From Gracilaria vermiculophylla (lineage: Eukaryota > Rhodophyta > Florideophyceae > Gracilariales > Gracilariaceae), in assembly GCA_019155205.2 (NCBI GenBank), contig JAHNZQ020000181.1, forward strand, positions 2,062,953-2,116,685: a stretch of DNA of 53,733 bases, written 5' to 3'. This document shows positions 31,330 through 42,905 of the stretch, piece by piece. Position 1 is the stretch's first letter. Each line of letters opens with the position of its first letter. Below the pieces are notes generated by a model, which ran no database searches, was not told the DNA's origin, and saw nothing but the letters and a program-made list of their open reading frames with translations. The position numbers were made by a program, and so were the translations under genes.

Positions 31330-31760
31330 ATGTTCCACAATCGCCACCATAACGGTGCGCGCTATCCTCGACACCGGATCTGGCCCCAACCGGGTGCACG
31401 CTGACGTGCTCCCGCGGTCTGCTCTTGGCTCCTTACGGACTTGAAAGCTCCCAACAGTGCGCGCCGCGTCGCATCGAGCACTGGAAATCCTCGTAGAATT
31501 ACCATTTTAACTTCGGCTGGCATCCTTATAGGTAAATATGTGGTTCCTTGTGGCGACCTACTTGGCAGCATATTGCATATTGGGCACTTATGTTGTGGAT
31601 CGGAATTTACGTGCTATATACCAAACCCAACGGAAGGTGACGTTCGACGACGCCGCCCCTGTAGGCATCGTTTCCGTATCTCCGGGACTGGACGCCAATG
31701 TGCATCACGTAGGTATTTTCCGAAGGAGACGCAGTCGAATTAGCTCCAAAGGTTGAAGAG
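31330..31760 (+). pseudogene. Retropepsin of copy C, active site intact
   Basis: After an insert-like Pro/Ser-rich tail of Gag, the frame reads VRAILDTGSGPNRVHADVL. DTGSG at 31370-31384 is the canonical aspartic-protease triad Asp-Thr-Gly. A stop follows within 25 residues. The rest continues in other frames (VDRNLRAIYQTQRKVTFDDA, VSVSPGLDANVHHVG). The protease would mature Gag-Pol. In copy D the same Asp is Tyr, and in copy B the domain is deleted. C is the only family 1 copy here with this active site. Confidence 0.7.
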
Positions 31761-33530
31761 TATCGAAATACCGGCGATGTGTCATGCCGAGGTTTGGGTT
31801 CAGAGCTCTGCATCTGACATTTCATTTCTACAGGAAAGTCCACATCTGACGATGAAACAGCATTACATGGTGGGGAACGAAGTTATGGAAATCTTGCCGA
31901 ATATTCTCTTCAGGGTCGTTCTTGGTAACCTGAAGAAGTCGTTTTTACGGCTCCAGAAAGGGTCTGTCGTCGGAACGCCATTGCCAGCCTCTGCAGGACT
32001 GGCTCATCTTTCTCGTATGAAAGGCTGGATTGAACACAATGCAATCGCCACCATAGAACCCGAAGTAGCATCGACGACTCCGGAAAAAGAGAAGCCGGCC
32101 ACTTGGGAGGAGAAGCTCCAAAATGGCGAATATTTTGAAAAGTATTGCCATAAGATAGTGAAGATGCTATCAGTTTTCAAGAACATGTGGTCTGTTCGCC
32201 TAGGTCTGGTGAGCAAAGCACCGGATCCAGGCCACACCCGATGCCAAACCTGTACACCAACTCCCGAGGAGGGCCGGGCCTCATGCGATTGATTTCGAAA
32301 GCAATGAACTCCATCGGATGACATATAAGGGCGTTATCGCGGCCCCAAATTCCAAATAGGTCTCCCCAGTGGTGTTTCTGAAGAAGAAGATGGCTTCTGG
32401 AGGCTCTACATTGGCTATAGACGCCTCAGCGAAAACTGGGTACGCGATTTGCACCCGACACTCCGTATAGATGAATGCATTGACTGCATAGGCGATGCGT
32501 CCGTTTTCTCTACGCTGGATTCTAACAGGGGCTACTGGAAAATCGAAATGGATGACTCCGATGGGGACAAAAAAATGTTCACTGCGCACTGTGGAATTTT
32601 CATATTCCTATGGATGCCATTCGGCTTGAAGAATGCACCCTCTCCGTTCAAACGAGCGGTGGAGATAGTCCTGTGAAAGATGTAATGGCAGTACGTCACG
32701 CTGTATATAAACGATGTGATTATATACACCGGCAGGCTGGAGGAGCACTTCATGCATGTGAGGCACGTGTTTTAACTCCTGAAGGATCCTGGACACAGCT
32801 TGATGCTGGAGAAGTGGTCTTTTTCAGGTTCTCGGAGGACTATCTGCTTCACGTTGTGCTCTCGTGCCTTTTAAAGCTTTTTTATGGACTCAAGATGCCA
32901 TGAACGAAGCTCAACCTTCTACAAACCAGACGGAGCTCCGCTCTTTCCTATGGTTCTGTAATGTCTTTCGGAGGTTTTTCCCGAATTGCTCCCGCATTGC
33001 GGCACCGTAAAATCGCCTTTTGGAGTAAGAGGAACCGATGCAATTGTCTCTTCCAAAGCACGAAGAGTTCGAAGCCTTTCATAATTTGGAAACGAGACTA
33101 GTAGAGCCACCGATCTTGTTTCTGCTGAAGCAAAATGGCCGAACGGTGCTCGATACGGACCCCTGTACACATCATATCGAAGTTTTCCTCCGACAGGAAC
33201 AATATGAAGGTGGATTTCAACCTGAAGGATGCTGAAGTCGCAGCCTTACATCGACGGAACGGAATTATTACATCTCGGAGCGCAAGTGTCTCGCCATTGT
33301 ATGGGTGGTGTTGTTTTCACGGCCATACCCGGAAGGCGCGTGTTACACCTTGAGGACGGACCATGCACCATTGACGTGGATACTGTCCTTGACGGATGCT
33401 TCCGATCGCCTTGAGAAGTGGCGGCTTCCCCTCCAGGAGCACCATTTTGACGTTGGCCACCGCCTTGGGATAAACAATAGGCGGCAGACGCTCTGTTCCG
33501 TGTTTCCAATGAGGGACAAGATAAAACACC
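31761..33530 (+). pseudogene. Reverse transcriptase and RNase H of copy C
   Basis: The linker ATWEEKLQNGEYFEKY is followed by badly shifted fingers. The palm is legible at 32449-32676 (RIDECIDCIGDASVFSTLDS, AHCGIFIFLWMPFGLKNAPS). The catalytic box at 32704-32715 reads Tyr-Ile-Asn-Asp, so the first essential Asp is lost. RNase H pieces (33038-33530) include VEPPILFLLKQNGR, YTLRTDHAPLTWILS and SLTDASDRLEKW. Stops and shifts recur every 100-200 bp. Confidence 0.8.
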
Positions 33531-33531
33531 G

Positions 33532-34900
33532 TTGGAGGACATTATTTCTTGTCTTGTCATCGAGAACGCGGACAGGAAAGAAGGGTGCGAAGGAGAATGC
33601 TTGGAATGCTTTGGGCCTGGAGGCAAGGTTACTGGACTCCCGGAGCTGATGGCCTTCGTCAAGGACGAGAGAGTAGTTCCCTCCCTCGGAATAGCAGAGT
33701 TGCTGAAGGAGCAAACTAGTTATGTGTACTCCAACACGTTTCTCGCCACTGTGAGGAGTCTACCATTCTCATTCGGTGTCGACCAAGACGGCGTACTTGT
33801 ACGTCGCGCTCCCCTGAATGTCTCTCTCCAAAAGGTGATCCCGATGAGCCTATGGGCGAGGGTGCAGTATCTCTCGCACTGTCCTTGCCTTTGCAAGCAC
33901 CTCGGCGCATCGCGCACATAATTCACAATGAGAAGTAATTTTTATTGGCCGCACATGGCTAGTGAGGCCTTCCAAACGGTGGCAGAATGCCACCTATGTG
34001 CAAAGCGCTCCATTTTAAGGCTCTATGATGAAGCGTTCTCTCTCACAAAGAAGAAATTCACTGGATCGCAAGGCAGATATAAACAGGGTTTTGACCGGAA
34101 GGTGAAAAAACGCCCTCACATGAAGGAAGTCGACGAGAGTTTCCTCGACAAACCTAGGGAGACGTCCGATGAACCACCGGACGACACGCCCAAGGTAGCG
34201 TTAAACACCTCAGGGCCGTACAAAGTCCTCAACACCTACAATAGCATTGTCGCCATTGAGGTAACCAGGCTCCAAGACGTCGTCTCCCGCGATTGGATGA
34301 CGAAATTCCTAACGCCCAGCCTCTCAGGAACGGCCACCACCCCACCTTTGGGCCGTAAACAGTCTTTGACACGCACAGGGAGACTGTCGCCATCGAGTTA
34401 AACGGGCTTCGAGACGTTGTCTCCCGCGATTGGGTAGCAAACGTTCTAACGCCCAGCCTTTAAGAAACGGCCACCACCCCATCTCATGGACCACTCTCTG
34501 ATATTCTTAATCCGACCACCTCAGAAGCGACGACACCCACGAGTACTGGAAATTCCATCACACCTCTCGGTGAACCTTTGATTGAAGCCCCAGACGCCTT
34601 TATGACCCCTTAAGGTGATATCCTTTATGCGGTGGACCACATTGTATCCCACCGACAGACCCCTGCAAGACTACTGTACCGCGTATGATGGTACGAGTAC
34701 ACCTCACAGGATGATATGGAGGAATCCCCGGAGCATATTCCGGAGAATTTCCTCAGGTGAAAGCACGCCAATTTGGTGCGGAAACGTTTTGCCGCATGGG
34801 CGGTTGCGTTTAGGAAAGAAGGAGGGGCCCCAAGACGGAGTTGTTTTTCGTTCTCCGCTATAGTTTCCTCACATGGAATATTATCTATCTCCTCCAGGTC
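33532..34900 (+). pseudogene. Integrase of copy C lacking its catalytic core, plus chromodomain
   Basis: The zinc-binding part is present (FYWPHMASEAFQTVAECHLC, with both Cys). Directly after it the reading jumps to AKRSILRLYDEAFSL, which in other copies lies after the DD35E core. The whole catalytic domain (about 500 bp) is missing, joined near 34000. The tail KEVDESFLDKPRETSDEPP follows, a tandem duplication (34245-34480), and a chromodomain-like segment (LYAVDHIVSHRQTPA, EESPEHIPENF) near 34620-34750. It cannot integrate DNA. Confidence 0.75.
34245..34480 (+). repeat. Tandem duplication inside the integrase tail of copy C
   Basis: The segment encoding IVAIEVTRLQDVVSRDW ... LTPSLSG is followed directly by a second version encoding TVAIELNGLRDVVSRDW ... 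LTPSL. Each unit is about 115 bp. Other copies have one unit. The two units differ at several bases, so it may reflect unequal exchange with another copy, not slippage. Confidence 0.8.
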
Positions 34901-35030
34901 GCTCTTGCCCGTTTTTCGTATGCCCTCACGGCGGGATTTTTCGCCACTGGGCGCGGATACACGGACAACTAGTAACTTTATCAGCCGTCGGGGAGCTGCA
35001 GCTTTACCTCAAGGGCATTTTATCCTGGCC

Positions 35031-35868
35031 CTATGTGGATACCTTCCTTCGCTGGGTTCCACACGCGTACAGGTCACCAAACCGATTTGCATACTCCGCT
35101 TCCAGGCGAGCCTTCGCTGTTAGCGCTTGGCTCCCAAAGAACTCCGCCAGGGTCTCCTCGATTGTGGCCATCGAGGCTCGGTCCGCCCGCGCATTATGGA
35201 GCTCTGGTATCAAGTTGGGCGAGCATCGCGCAGAGCCTCTAAAAGCGATTTAAGAGTAGGAAGACCCGTCCACAGACAAGCCTGTACCAACTCCTGGAAG
35301 GCAGTACCGAGAGCCCTGGAGGCTAACGCACCCGAATGTACACAAAAAATGACAATCTCTGTCGACGGAACAACAACGGTCACAGACGAAGTCGCAGACG
35401 GTGGACCGGCTGGGGCGGTGGTCTCCCGAGCGGATTATGAAGGCACTGCCGAAGAGAGCGGCAGAGCCAAGGACGAAGTAACCGAAACTGGAGGTGACGA
35501 CGGCACAGGAACCGGTACGCTTCTCAGGCGAGGCTGAACAACCGGGCTCGGGGAAGTTTCGCAGTTAGTGTTGCACCACCAGAGCCGAAGCGGTCGGTAC
35601 GGGAGTAATATCGTCCTCTTCCATAGGAGTTATATCGGCCACCACTGCGGGAGAATCCGTCATCGATGCCGAAGGCTATGATTCGACCTGAGAAGGCGAA
35701 GCCACATTCTGCGATAGAGTTGGTAACGGATGAAACGTGCAGAGTGCCAGATTTTCGACAATAGGATCATAATCGGGGACACGTACCTGTGGAAGCTGAG
35801 AAGCCCGAGAAGTGGCAAGGCAGGGAAAGTCCGGGTAGGCTCATCCGTCATCGTCACCGCGGATCGTA
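35031..35868 (-). pseudogene. Antisense gene of copy C, second half only
   Basis: Read on the minus strand it starts at about 35868 with DDDG, a TGA at 35843-35841 (the same codon as in A and D), then AYPDFPCLATS and VRVPDYDPIVEN. It continues through the Pro-rich part and ends with LHNARADRASMATIEETLAEFF and SQALTAKARLEAEYANRFGDL, reading through the lost stop to 35031. The first half is deleted together with the polypurine tract and LTR start. This tail supports the ancestral frame of the C-terminus. Confidence 0.7.
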
Positions 35869-36403
35869 AGGTGATATTGTCGTGTTATGTTTTGACGGAA
35901 CGTTCTTTTGGAGGGTTCTTGTTTTAATTACTAAGCCCCGTGGTGCATTATTCGGCCCACGTGTGCTACAGTGCTCCTTATGAATTGTAGATTTTAGATT
36001 TACTTTCGTTATTTGGGGCGGTTAATTACTAAAGTAGCTAGACCTGAAAAAGCGGGCTTTCGGCACGGTATTTAAGCTGCCTGTCGAGCTCCACATCTGG
36101 GAGAAAAACACCACGCACCCTTGAGTCTTTCTCTACTGTTTTCGGTTGGAGACTCTTGTCGAATGCCTTCAGGTTTCTAAGCCGCCAATCCGCTGATTTC
36201 CTCATAGCGGCGCCTGTAGGAGTATTGTCCGCCCAGTGACATCCCTTCTCGGCTTGGCGCTAGCCAAACCCTTTTCAGGACTCCCCCGGCTCGTGACCGT
36301 GATTAACGGAGACCACCTTTAGGAACTCGCGCCTGGGAGTGATCAAAAACTCCTAACGGATGTTGTCCGCTACCACCTGGAAAGAAGAACTGACGGTACC
36401 ACA
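35869..36403 (+). repeat. LTR1, 3' LTR of copy C, start truncated
   Basis: The first 20 or so LTR bases are missing. From about 35870 (GATATTGTCGTG, then TTTTAATTACTAAGCCCCGTGG) it follows the family LTR to ACTGACGGTACCACA at 36403. Confidence 0.8.
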
Positions 36404-37055
36404 AATGTCATGTAGACCGCAAAAGATGAACCAACACACTCATTGACACGTAATCGCTCATACAACATCGACGGTGGGAATGCATCCGGAGCAGATGCCA
36501 CAAGGCGGAGTTCACGACAAGTTGTGGGCGAAGCGGCACGGTCGTCCACGCCCACATCATCGCCTGTACCATTGCTAAGTTTCAATTCAAAAGGGTCTCG
36601 AGGGTGCGGCAGCAATTTCCAATGGTCCAACATTTGACACGGGCGACAGCGATGCCATACGGCACGGTGAGGCAAGTGCTGAAACCATCGCAAAACTGTC
36701 CATATTTGAGCTTAGATCGGCATGGAGCGGTAATGACAACGCACCGGAGTGGAGAGCTTCAGAATGACAAATCGAAACCGAAAAGTTCAAGGACACGCAG
36801 CCGGTAGAAGTGTAAAGAGGATTGTCAGTAAACCAGGTGGAGCGCAAAAAGTGATAGGGAGCAGCGGTGGGTACGCACATAGAAGGCGCCAACCACGGCC
36901 GCCAAGAGAACTGATTTGACGAGTTGGTGAAAAGCACGCCGGGCGAAGAAACGCTGGAAAACGCCGAGCGACAGTGATTCGCCGCCGCGTACTGTTACGT
37001 CGCCAGTTGGTGCCTATAATGCCTTGCAGTGACTATTATGATAATAAGAAGGTGT
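36404..37055 (-). other. Unassigned island between retroelements, open minus frames
   Basis: This is one of the few stretches in the right half not explained by a repeat. Two overlapping minus-strand frames (36587-36937, 116 codons; 36370-36693, 107 codons) are open in GC-balanced sequence. Words such as TDNPLYTSTGCVSLNF and AVYMTFVVPS show no family I recognise. It could be host sequence, part of element E beyond the readable Gag, or another decayed element. Confidence 0.3.
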
Positions 37056-37883
37056 ACGCTACGTGATAACCCTCGCTGGAGGCAATCTCAGAGGTAGGCG
37101 GAAGGCTCAAAGCCGGAAACGTGGTTACATTTTACCGAGAGCTGCGGCGGGGATGCCGGCACTCTTAATAAAGTATCCTGTTCTTCTCTCCTTGAAAGAA
37201 TTAGTTCGCAACAGGTATCCTGTTCTCGCCCAAAAAGCGACAGGTTCAGATGGGTCATAGCAATAATCCGGAGGTGGTTACGTGTTTCTACGACAGTGTC
37301 CATGCCTCCTCTAGCGAGGGGGGTGGCAGTATGCTTTCTTCCTATGCCCGGGGTCACTTTAGTTGTTCATATAGAGAACCTCTCCTTTACGGAAGAATAA
37401 ATTCGAAATGACGCTGTGAGGAGTAGCTGCGAGGTTTAAGAACGATACGTGGCACGAAAAACATATTAGATCATTTCTAGGAAGGGGTCTGAATCCCGCA
37501 AAGCATCCACTGCACAGTGGGAAGTCCCCGTTGCGTTTTTTCCATAAGAGCGTAGCAATGCGCTCCGAAATGTTCCAAAACACCAACAGAAGTACTCTCG
37601 GTCATCTCATGTGAGTGTCAATCGGTAAAGTGCGGGGCCAGTGATTCCAAGAAGGAGTGAGCCTCCAAATTTTCCCATCCCTGTAGCTCCTGAGGTGGCG
37701 GCTGCGATGCCATGTGCCTTTCTTTCACGTCCACGTCGATGATCTCCAGAGGTGTTGAGGGGGATTCCGCTTGCCTTCGATTTTGCACTCTCCTAAAATG
37801 ATTTCTGAAACGCTCCGCAGAGGAGGAGCCAGATTTTCTCAGGAAACTTTCAGGATCCTCCAGTCGGACGTCCATCTCCTAGG
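37056..37883 (-). pseudogene. Element E, Gag N-terminal part (left of nested copy D)
   Basis: Read on the minus strand it begins MDVRLEDPESFLRKSG and RNHFRRVQNRRQAESPSTPLE, matching VVRLEDPKS and HDRRQAESPATPLE of copy D. Shifted frames follow. It is the direct continuation of the E leader at 48537-48783. The two halves are separated only by copy D and its target duplication. Readable similarity ends near 37056. Confidence 0.8.
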
Positions 37884-38433
37884 TGTGTTACTGTCAGTTC
37901 TCCTTTCGAGTTAGTAGAGCACAATGCCCATTAGGAGTTTTTCTTGACTTGAAAAGGTGCATGTTCCTAAAGGTGGTCTCCGGTATTCGCTGTAGTGAGC
38001 AAAGGGAATTCTTAAAGGAGATCCACAAACACCAAGCGGAGGAGGAGGGTGACTGGGCGCACAATGCTGCTACAGGCGTTGCTATGAGGCGACCTGGGAA
38101 TCGGCGGCTTAGAAACCTTAAGATCGACAAGAGTCTCCAACAGAAAAAGTAGATGAAGACTCAAGGGTGCTTGCTTTACTTCCCAAGAGGTGGAGCTCGA
38201 CTGGCAGATTAAGTATCAAGCCGGGAGCCCGCCTCGGCAGGTCTCACTACTGTAGTAATTACCCACACAAATTATCTAAACTAAATATAAACTCTACTGT
38301 CCCTTAAGGATATGTAACGCACGTAGGCCGAATTATGCACCACGTGGCTCAGTTAATAAAATACGAGCCCTCCTTAGGAATATCACGCCATAAAGCCACA
38401 CCACCGTATTTCCCTAGGAGCCACTGTACTACG
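37884..38433 (-). repeat. LTR1, 3' LTR of copy D
   Basis: The low end is TGTGTTACTGTC (reverse of GACAGTAACACA). The high end is CTGTACTACG, where the family has ...CTACA. It is 550 bp. The polypurine tract is next to it. It pairs with the 5' LTR at 47984-48536, from which it differs at scattered positions, so the insertion is not recent. Confidence 0.9.
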
Positions 38434-38435
38434 TA

Positions 38436-38446
38436 CCCCCTTTCCT
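38436..38446 (-). other. Polypurine tract of copy D
   Basis: AGGAAAGGGGG on the minus strand, two bases from the LTR, identical to copy B. Confidence 0.8.
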
Positions 38447-41029
38447 AAATTGCACTACGTTGTCGAGGTGCATCTTCGAATCGTTCGATCCTTGGGTGGC
38501 TACTATCGGTGTTGATGCGATCGCGGCCTTTGGAGATGTGACACATTTTCTTTTTCAGGCATTCCTTCATACTTCTATTCTCTTGAGCGGAGCACAATTG
38601 CAGGCTCGTTTTTTATCCCTTGCAGTGTTTTCGGGCCCTTGGTCCTCCTTGATCCGGCTGCGTCTCCTTTTCCTGGGCGTAACTCGTAGGTGTCACCGCG
38701 CCAGTCGACGGCGTGAGCTTTCGCGCACTCGAGCTTCTCGTGCGCGGTGCAGGCATTCGACCACCGCAGCTGGAGCAGGGGTCTGTCCGGACTGTTCGCT
38801 GACTCCTTCGAGGCATCCGACGCTCCAATTCCTTCGAGGATTCCCTTTGAGGAGCACTCGATTTAGCGCGTCCGCTCTTTCCGTCTCCGTGAAGGTGCAT
38901 CATCTCATAATCTTCTCTTTTGCGCCCCCGTCGGCCTCCACTGGATATAAACTTCCTATCAGACATGGTACTTCATGTTTCGCCTGTCTCCGGTCGTCCG
39001 TCTTCTCCGCAAATTCCACGATGGCGCCTCGACGCGGCTCCGTCCCCGGTCGAGCGCATAACTGTGGGCCGCTCCCCAAATGGTGTCGGATCACTCTCCT
39101 CAAGTGCTACGACACTTCCGGTCGCCATCCATGCAGCTACTAACACCTCCGGCAGGTCTTCTCCAACTCCAGCGCCTTCGTCTCCATCCAATCCTGAAGT
39201 ATATTACAACTCGACCGGGGCACCATTCCGCCCAGGGATTCAATCAGACCATCGTGCCACGCGCGTCTTCGTTCCGTTCCACGACAGGCGCGGCAAGATC
39301 CCATGCCCCGTGTAGGACCACATTCACCATTTCGTACCGTACCTTTAGGCGATGTGATTCCGTCCCGTACCGGAGGTTAGTTGGAACTAACAGAAGCGGA
39401 CCCGCTTGGACCCTTATCGAAATCACTGGCTCCATATTCCGGTGCATGGTGACAACGTTCCAACCACTGTGCGACACTGCGATACTCCTTATCTCAGGTG
39501 CGTCCAGGAACGGGAGGTCCAGACACGACTTCAGGTACTCCTTCACAAGGAGAGATCGCACCAAAGACCGGGCGACTCGAAAGAATCGCTGATGGACGCT
39601 CGGCCCTAGTTGTGTTGCCTTTTGGTCACCCATGCGATCGCCTCTACTGGCTCAACCGAAATCGTTGGGAGCCGCACCTTGCGGATGAGACTTGAGTACG
39701 TACTGCCTTCGGGTACTTCTATGGTTGGCATAACACGGAACTCCCTGAAATACCTTCCGGGCAACGTCCGAAATACTACCTCAAGGTGTGCGACTCTTGG
39801 AGGAACCACTGGATATCCCCACATCTCTGCGCGGTGACACCCATCATCTTCGCGTACCACACCTCGAAGGTTCTAGATCCCCATGACTCCGTAGGGCGTT
39901 TCGTCATGTTGATCGCCTCGACGGAGTTCGCGGTCGACACCCTGATGGCGCATCTCCAAGCAGCGGACGAAGGCGTCCCTTCCTATAATCGGTGCCGCGA
40001 CGGTTGCCTCTACTGGAAGTCTTGTATCAGCCACCGGACGTTTGCTCTCCTTGTTGGCGTCGATTACCCGGGTCCTGCGCTCCTTTGGTATTCAGAACCA
40101 AATTAAGGGTACTGCATGGAGTGAATCTGGGGCGGAGAGGCTGCTGAATTACAAGCTGCAGGTAGCGTGGAACGATATGCAGGGCTTTCTTTGGTACGGC
40201 TACGGCGAATATAAGTTCCGCCCCATCGTGAGGAGTCCTAATGGAGACGATGACGAGTGAGCCTATCCGGCTTGTCCTAGTCTGGCGCCTTCTCGGGGTC
40301 CTCAGGTGCCACGGCTCCTAGCACCCAACTATGAACTTTTGATGGAGAGCCTGGCACATCATACGTCCCGTCGGTTATCGGCTCCATTACAGGGTACGAG
40401 GGCGCCCTCTGGGGTGATAAACCCGCGGCCCGCCGCCATGCCGGATACTCCTAGAGTGGTAGCCGCCGTGTTTCTTATGGAAGAGGACAAGAATGCTCCT
40501 GTCCCGGTACCTTCGGTCCCAGTGGTGCAACCTCGTCTGCAGAGTGTCCCTGGCCTGTCCATCAGCCTCGCCTGCGGAGCGTTCCAGTTCCTGCACCGCC
40601 GTCACCTTTGGTGCCACCAACTCCATTCTTGGCTCTGCCTACCTCCATGGCTGAGCCAGAAGAGTTCCGTCAAGAAGCCCCTGTCCCAGCAAGTCCGCCT
40701 TCCGTGACTCCTTCCGTGGCGGTTGTTGCTCCGTCAACGGATATGGCCGCTTCGGGTGCACCGTCGGGCGGATTATCTTCTGGGGCTCTAGGCGCTGCCT
40801 TCCAAGAGTTGGTGCAGGCATGTCTGGTGATGAGCGGTTTTGCTCCGGCTTCTATTGTAGAGGCTCTGCGCGAGGCGCGTGCCTGGGTCTTAGAACTCCA
40901 CATCGCCCGGCGGACCGAGTCTCGATGACGGCCATCAAGAAAAACCTGTCGGAGTTCTTCGAGAGCCAAGCGCTCGAGGCAAAAGCGGGCATCGAAACGA
41001 AGTATACAACGCTATTCGGTGACTTGTAG
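38447..41029 (+). pseudogene. Antisense gene of copy D, full length but frameshifted
   Basis: The copy is collinear with the intact copy B gene. The N-terminal part at about 38975-39315 has SPNGVGSL-type words, FNQ/FRPG and DHRATRVFVPFHDRR. Next come LHIPVHGDNVPTTVRHCDTPYLRC (two pieces), CRDGCLYW, then DMQGFLWYGYGEYKF before TGA at 40258-40260. The Pro-rich part holds VVAPSTDMAASGAPSGG. The C-terminal tail KKNLSEFFESQALEAKAGIE ends at TAG 41027-41029. At least five frame changes or stops occur. An upstream frame (38460-39143) runs through a pyrimidine tract and CAG (AG at 38557-38558). The product cannot be made whole, but the copy shows the gene is part of the element. Confidence 0.75.
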
Positions 41030-42551
41030 ATGATAAAACCCTGGCAATGGGAGTTAGTTCACGGTAGTGGCAGAATAAAAGATTCTTCAGTTGGAGCAGA
41101 AGCTCCGTGAACGGTAGTTGCAATATCATTGGGCCGTGCCCGCGCGCTCGGCACCACAAAGTGGCGCCGCGGGAGCATGCGAGAAGCGAGCAGCGGAGCC
41201 GTGGAGGCGAAAAAGAGAACTCCAGGTGGGGCATAAACAGCGGAGACGAAAAACAACTCCAGTTGGGGGCCCCCGCCTCCTTTCCTAAACGGAAGCGTCT
41301 ATATCGAGAGGTGTTTCCGAACCACTGGGCGTGGTATCGCCTAAAGACGTTCTCCAGGATGTGTTCCGGGGATTCTTCCGTGTTATCATTTGAGGTACAC
41401 TCATACCAACGGGCGCGGTTCAGTATTCCTGTAAGGATTTGTAGGTCCGAGACGATTTTGTTGACTGCGTAGAAGATATCACCTTCAGGGATCATTTTGG
41501 CGTCTGGAGCCTCCAGCAACGGTTCGACGAGAGGATTGAAGCAGTTTCCAGTATCCAATGGTTTCGTAACTTCTGAGGAGGTCGGTTGAGAAAGTTCCGC
41601 GCGAGATTCCGGAGATAGGGTGATGGGCATTCCTGAAGGGCCGGGAGTCGGGACTTTCGTTACCCTATCACGGGAGACGACGTCTCGGAGTCCGTTTACC
41701 TCGATGGCAACAGTGTCCCTATGGGTGGCAAGGACTTTATAAGGCCCTGAGAAGGTCGGCGCTAGCTTTTGCGTGACCTCCGCCGGTTCATCGGATGTTT
41801 CTTGAGGTTTGTCGATGAAAACCTCGTCGCCTTCCTTAAGGTGAGGGCCTTCCCTCACCTTTCGTTCGAGGTCCTGTTTATACCCCTTCTGCGAGGCGTT
41901 AGGTCTCTACTTTGCGAGGGAGAGTGCATTCCCATACTGCCTTAGGATGAAGCGTTTTGCTTGCGCCGCTGGTGCTGCCTGTGGCCCATCCGCCGAGTGC
42001 GCCGTGCCGCATGCCGCAATGATGGCACTTGGCGTAATGCGCTAGAGCACCAGATTGAAAGGAGCGGTCCCCATGAAACCGTGCACTTGCAGGTTGTTTG
42101 CATACGTGAGCGGGCTCACATATGCGTTGCAATCCTTCTGGTGGTCTGAGATGTAGTGCTGCAGCCTCTAGGCGAGGGCCTTGTTGAACCTCTTCACTTG
42201 TCCTTTGATCTGGGGGTGATATACAGTTGTAAACAACTGATTCATTCCTAGCATACCAGAGACGGCACTGAAGAGCTTCGCCGCGAATTGGGGGCCATTG
42301 TCCGTGAAAAGGTACAACGGTATCCAATATGTGTAAGTCCAGTGCTCCAGAAAGGCGTCGGCACCTACTGCTGCAGTTGTGCTCCGGAGAAGGATGGCAC
42401 GCGTAATCTTCGGGAAACGATCAGTAATCACGAGGATAAATCGGTACCCTCGCTCCGCCTTGGGGAGAGGGCCCAAACGTTTATGGCCACGAGCTCCAAA
42501 GGTCCTGAAGGCAGGAATAGAGCGAGCGGTGTCCGGTGTTTCCGTATATTC
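40935..42551 (-). pseudogene. Integrase core, tail and chromodomain of copy D
   Basis: The core (42168-42476) reads GYRFILVITDRFPK, LFTDNGPQFAAKLF and HPQIKGQVKRFNKA. Both Asp are kept, but the catalytic Glu (GQAERF in B) is changed to GQVKRF, so the DDE triad is lost. The tail frame 40935-41858 is open for 307 codons: DEVFIDKPQETSDEP, a chromodomain-like stretch (YAVNKIVSDLQILTGILNRA, EESPEHILENV) and a long extension. The frame overlaps the end of the antisense gene by about 95 bp, so the two genes are convergent and overlapping in this copy. Confidence 0.75.
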
Positions 42552-42905
42552 TGATAGAGGTTATAGCTGGAAAAGGAAAGTTGAAGAAAGGATGGGGGAA
42601 TGAAAGGAAGTTCGCCAGCTCTGGCTCGGAGTTTACTTGGAGGTGCTCAAGTCACAACTTATATAGTGCTACTTCGCCNNNNNNNNNNNNNNNNNNNNNN
42701 NNNNNNNNNNNNNNNNNNNNNNNNNNNNNNNNNNNNNNNNNNNNNNNNNNNNNNNNNNNNNNNNNNNNNNNNNNNNNNCAGAAGCCCGTTTCACGTTGAG
42801 TTTGCACACAGGCGCATATGCGCTTTTCCAGCACCACCCTCCAAAACAGCCCATGCTCCGCAGCACTTTTTGTTTTCAGTGACAGTACAAGGTCAACATC
42901 CAACA
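42552..42905 (-). mobile_element. Solo LTR2 inside integrase of copy D, contains assembly gap
   Basis: On the minus strand it starts TGTTGGATGTTGACC (high end, 42905) and ends CCTCTATCA (42552), with TATTC at 42547-42551 and 42906-42910 as a perfect 5 bp target duplication. TATATAAG (minus) lies at 42665-42658. The parts outside the N run match the LTR2 copies at 8222-8785 and 49722-50284. Only 254 real bases are present, against 564 in the intact copy. Confidence 0.82.
42679..42778. other. Assembly gap, 100 N
   Basis: Exactly 100 N inside the LTR2 insertion. Comparison with the 564 bp copy suggests about 310 bp are missing, not 100. Confidence 0.98.

Larger units (their letters stand above)
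26875..36403 (+). mobile_element. Family 1 Ty3/Gypsy copy C, both LTRs, internally decayed
   Basis: This copy contains a 5' LTR (split by Tc1 element 2), primer-binding site, gag, protease, RT, RNase H, integrase remnant, chromodomain, a shortened antisense gene and a 3' LTR. Without the Tc1 insertion it is about 8.24 kb, against 10.65 kb for copy D. The loss is explained by deletion of the integrase catalytic core, and of the first half of the antisense gene with the polypurine tract and the LTR start. Flanks (GAAAA / AATGT) do not match, so no target duplication survives. It is the most stop-ridden copy. Confidence 0.82.

Noticed and set aside
26870..36408. A target duplication for copy C
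   Set aside because: Flanks GAAAA and AATGT do not match, so rearrangement or deletion must have removed it.
38460..39143. A separate 227-codon gene upstream of the copy D antisense gene
   Set aside because: Its second half overlaps the antisense gene in another frame and its first half is the counterpart of non-matching frames in B. It is best explained as a leader or intron region plus a shadow.
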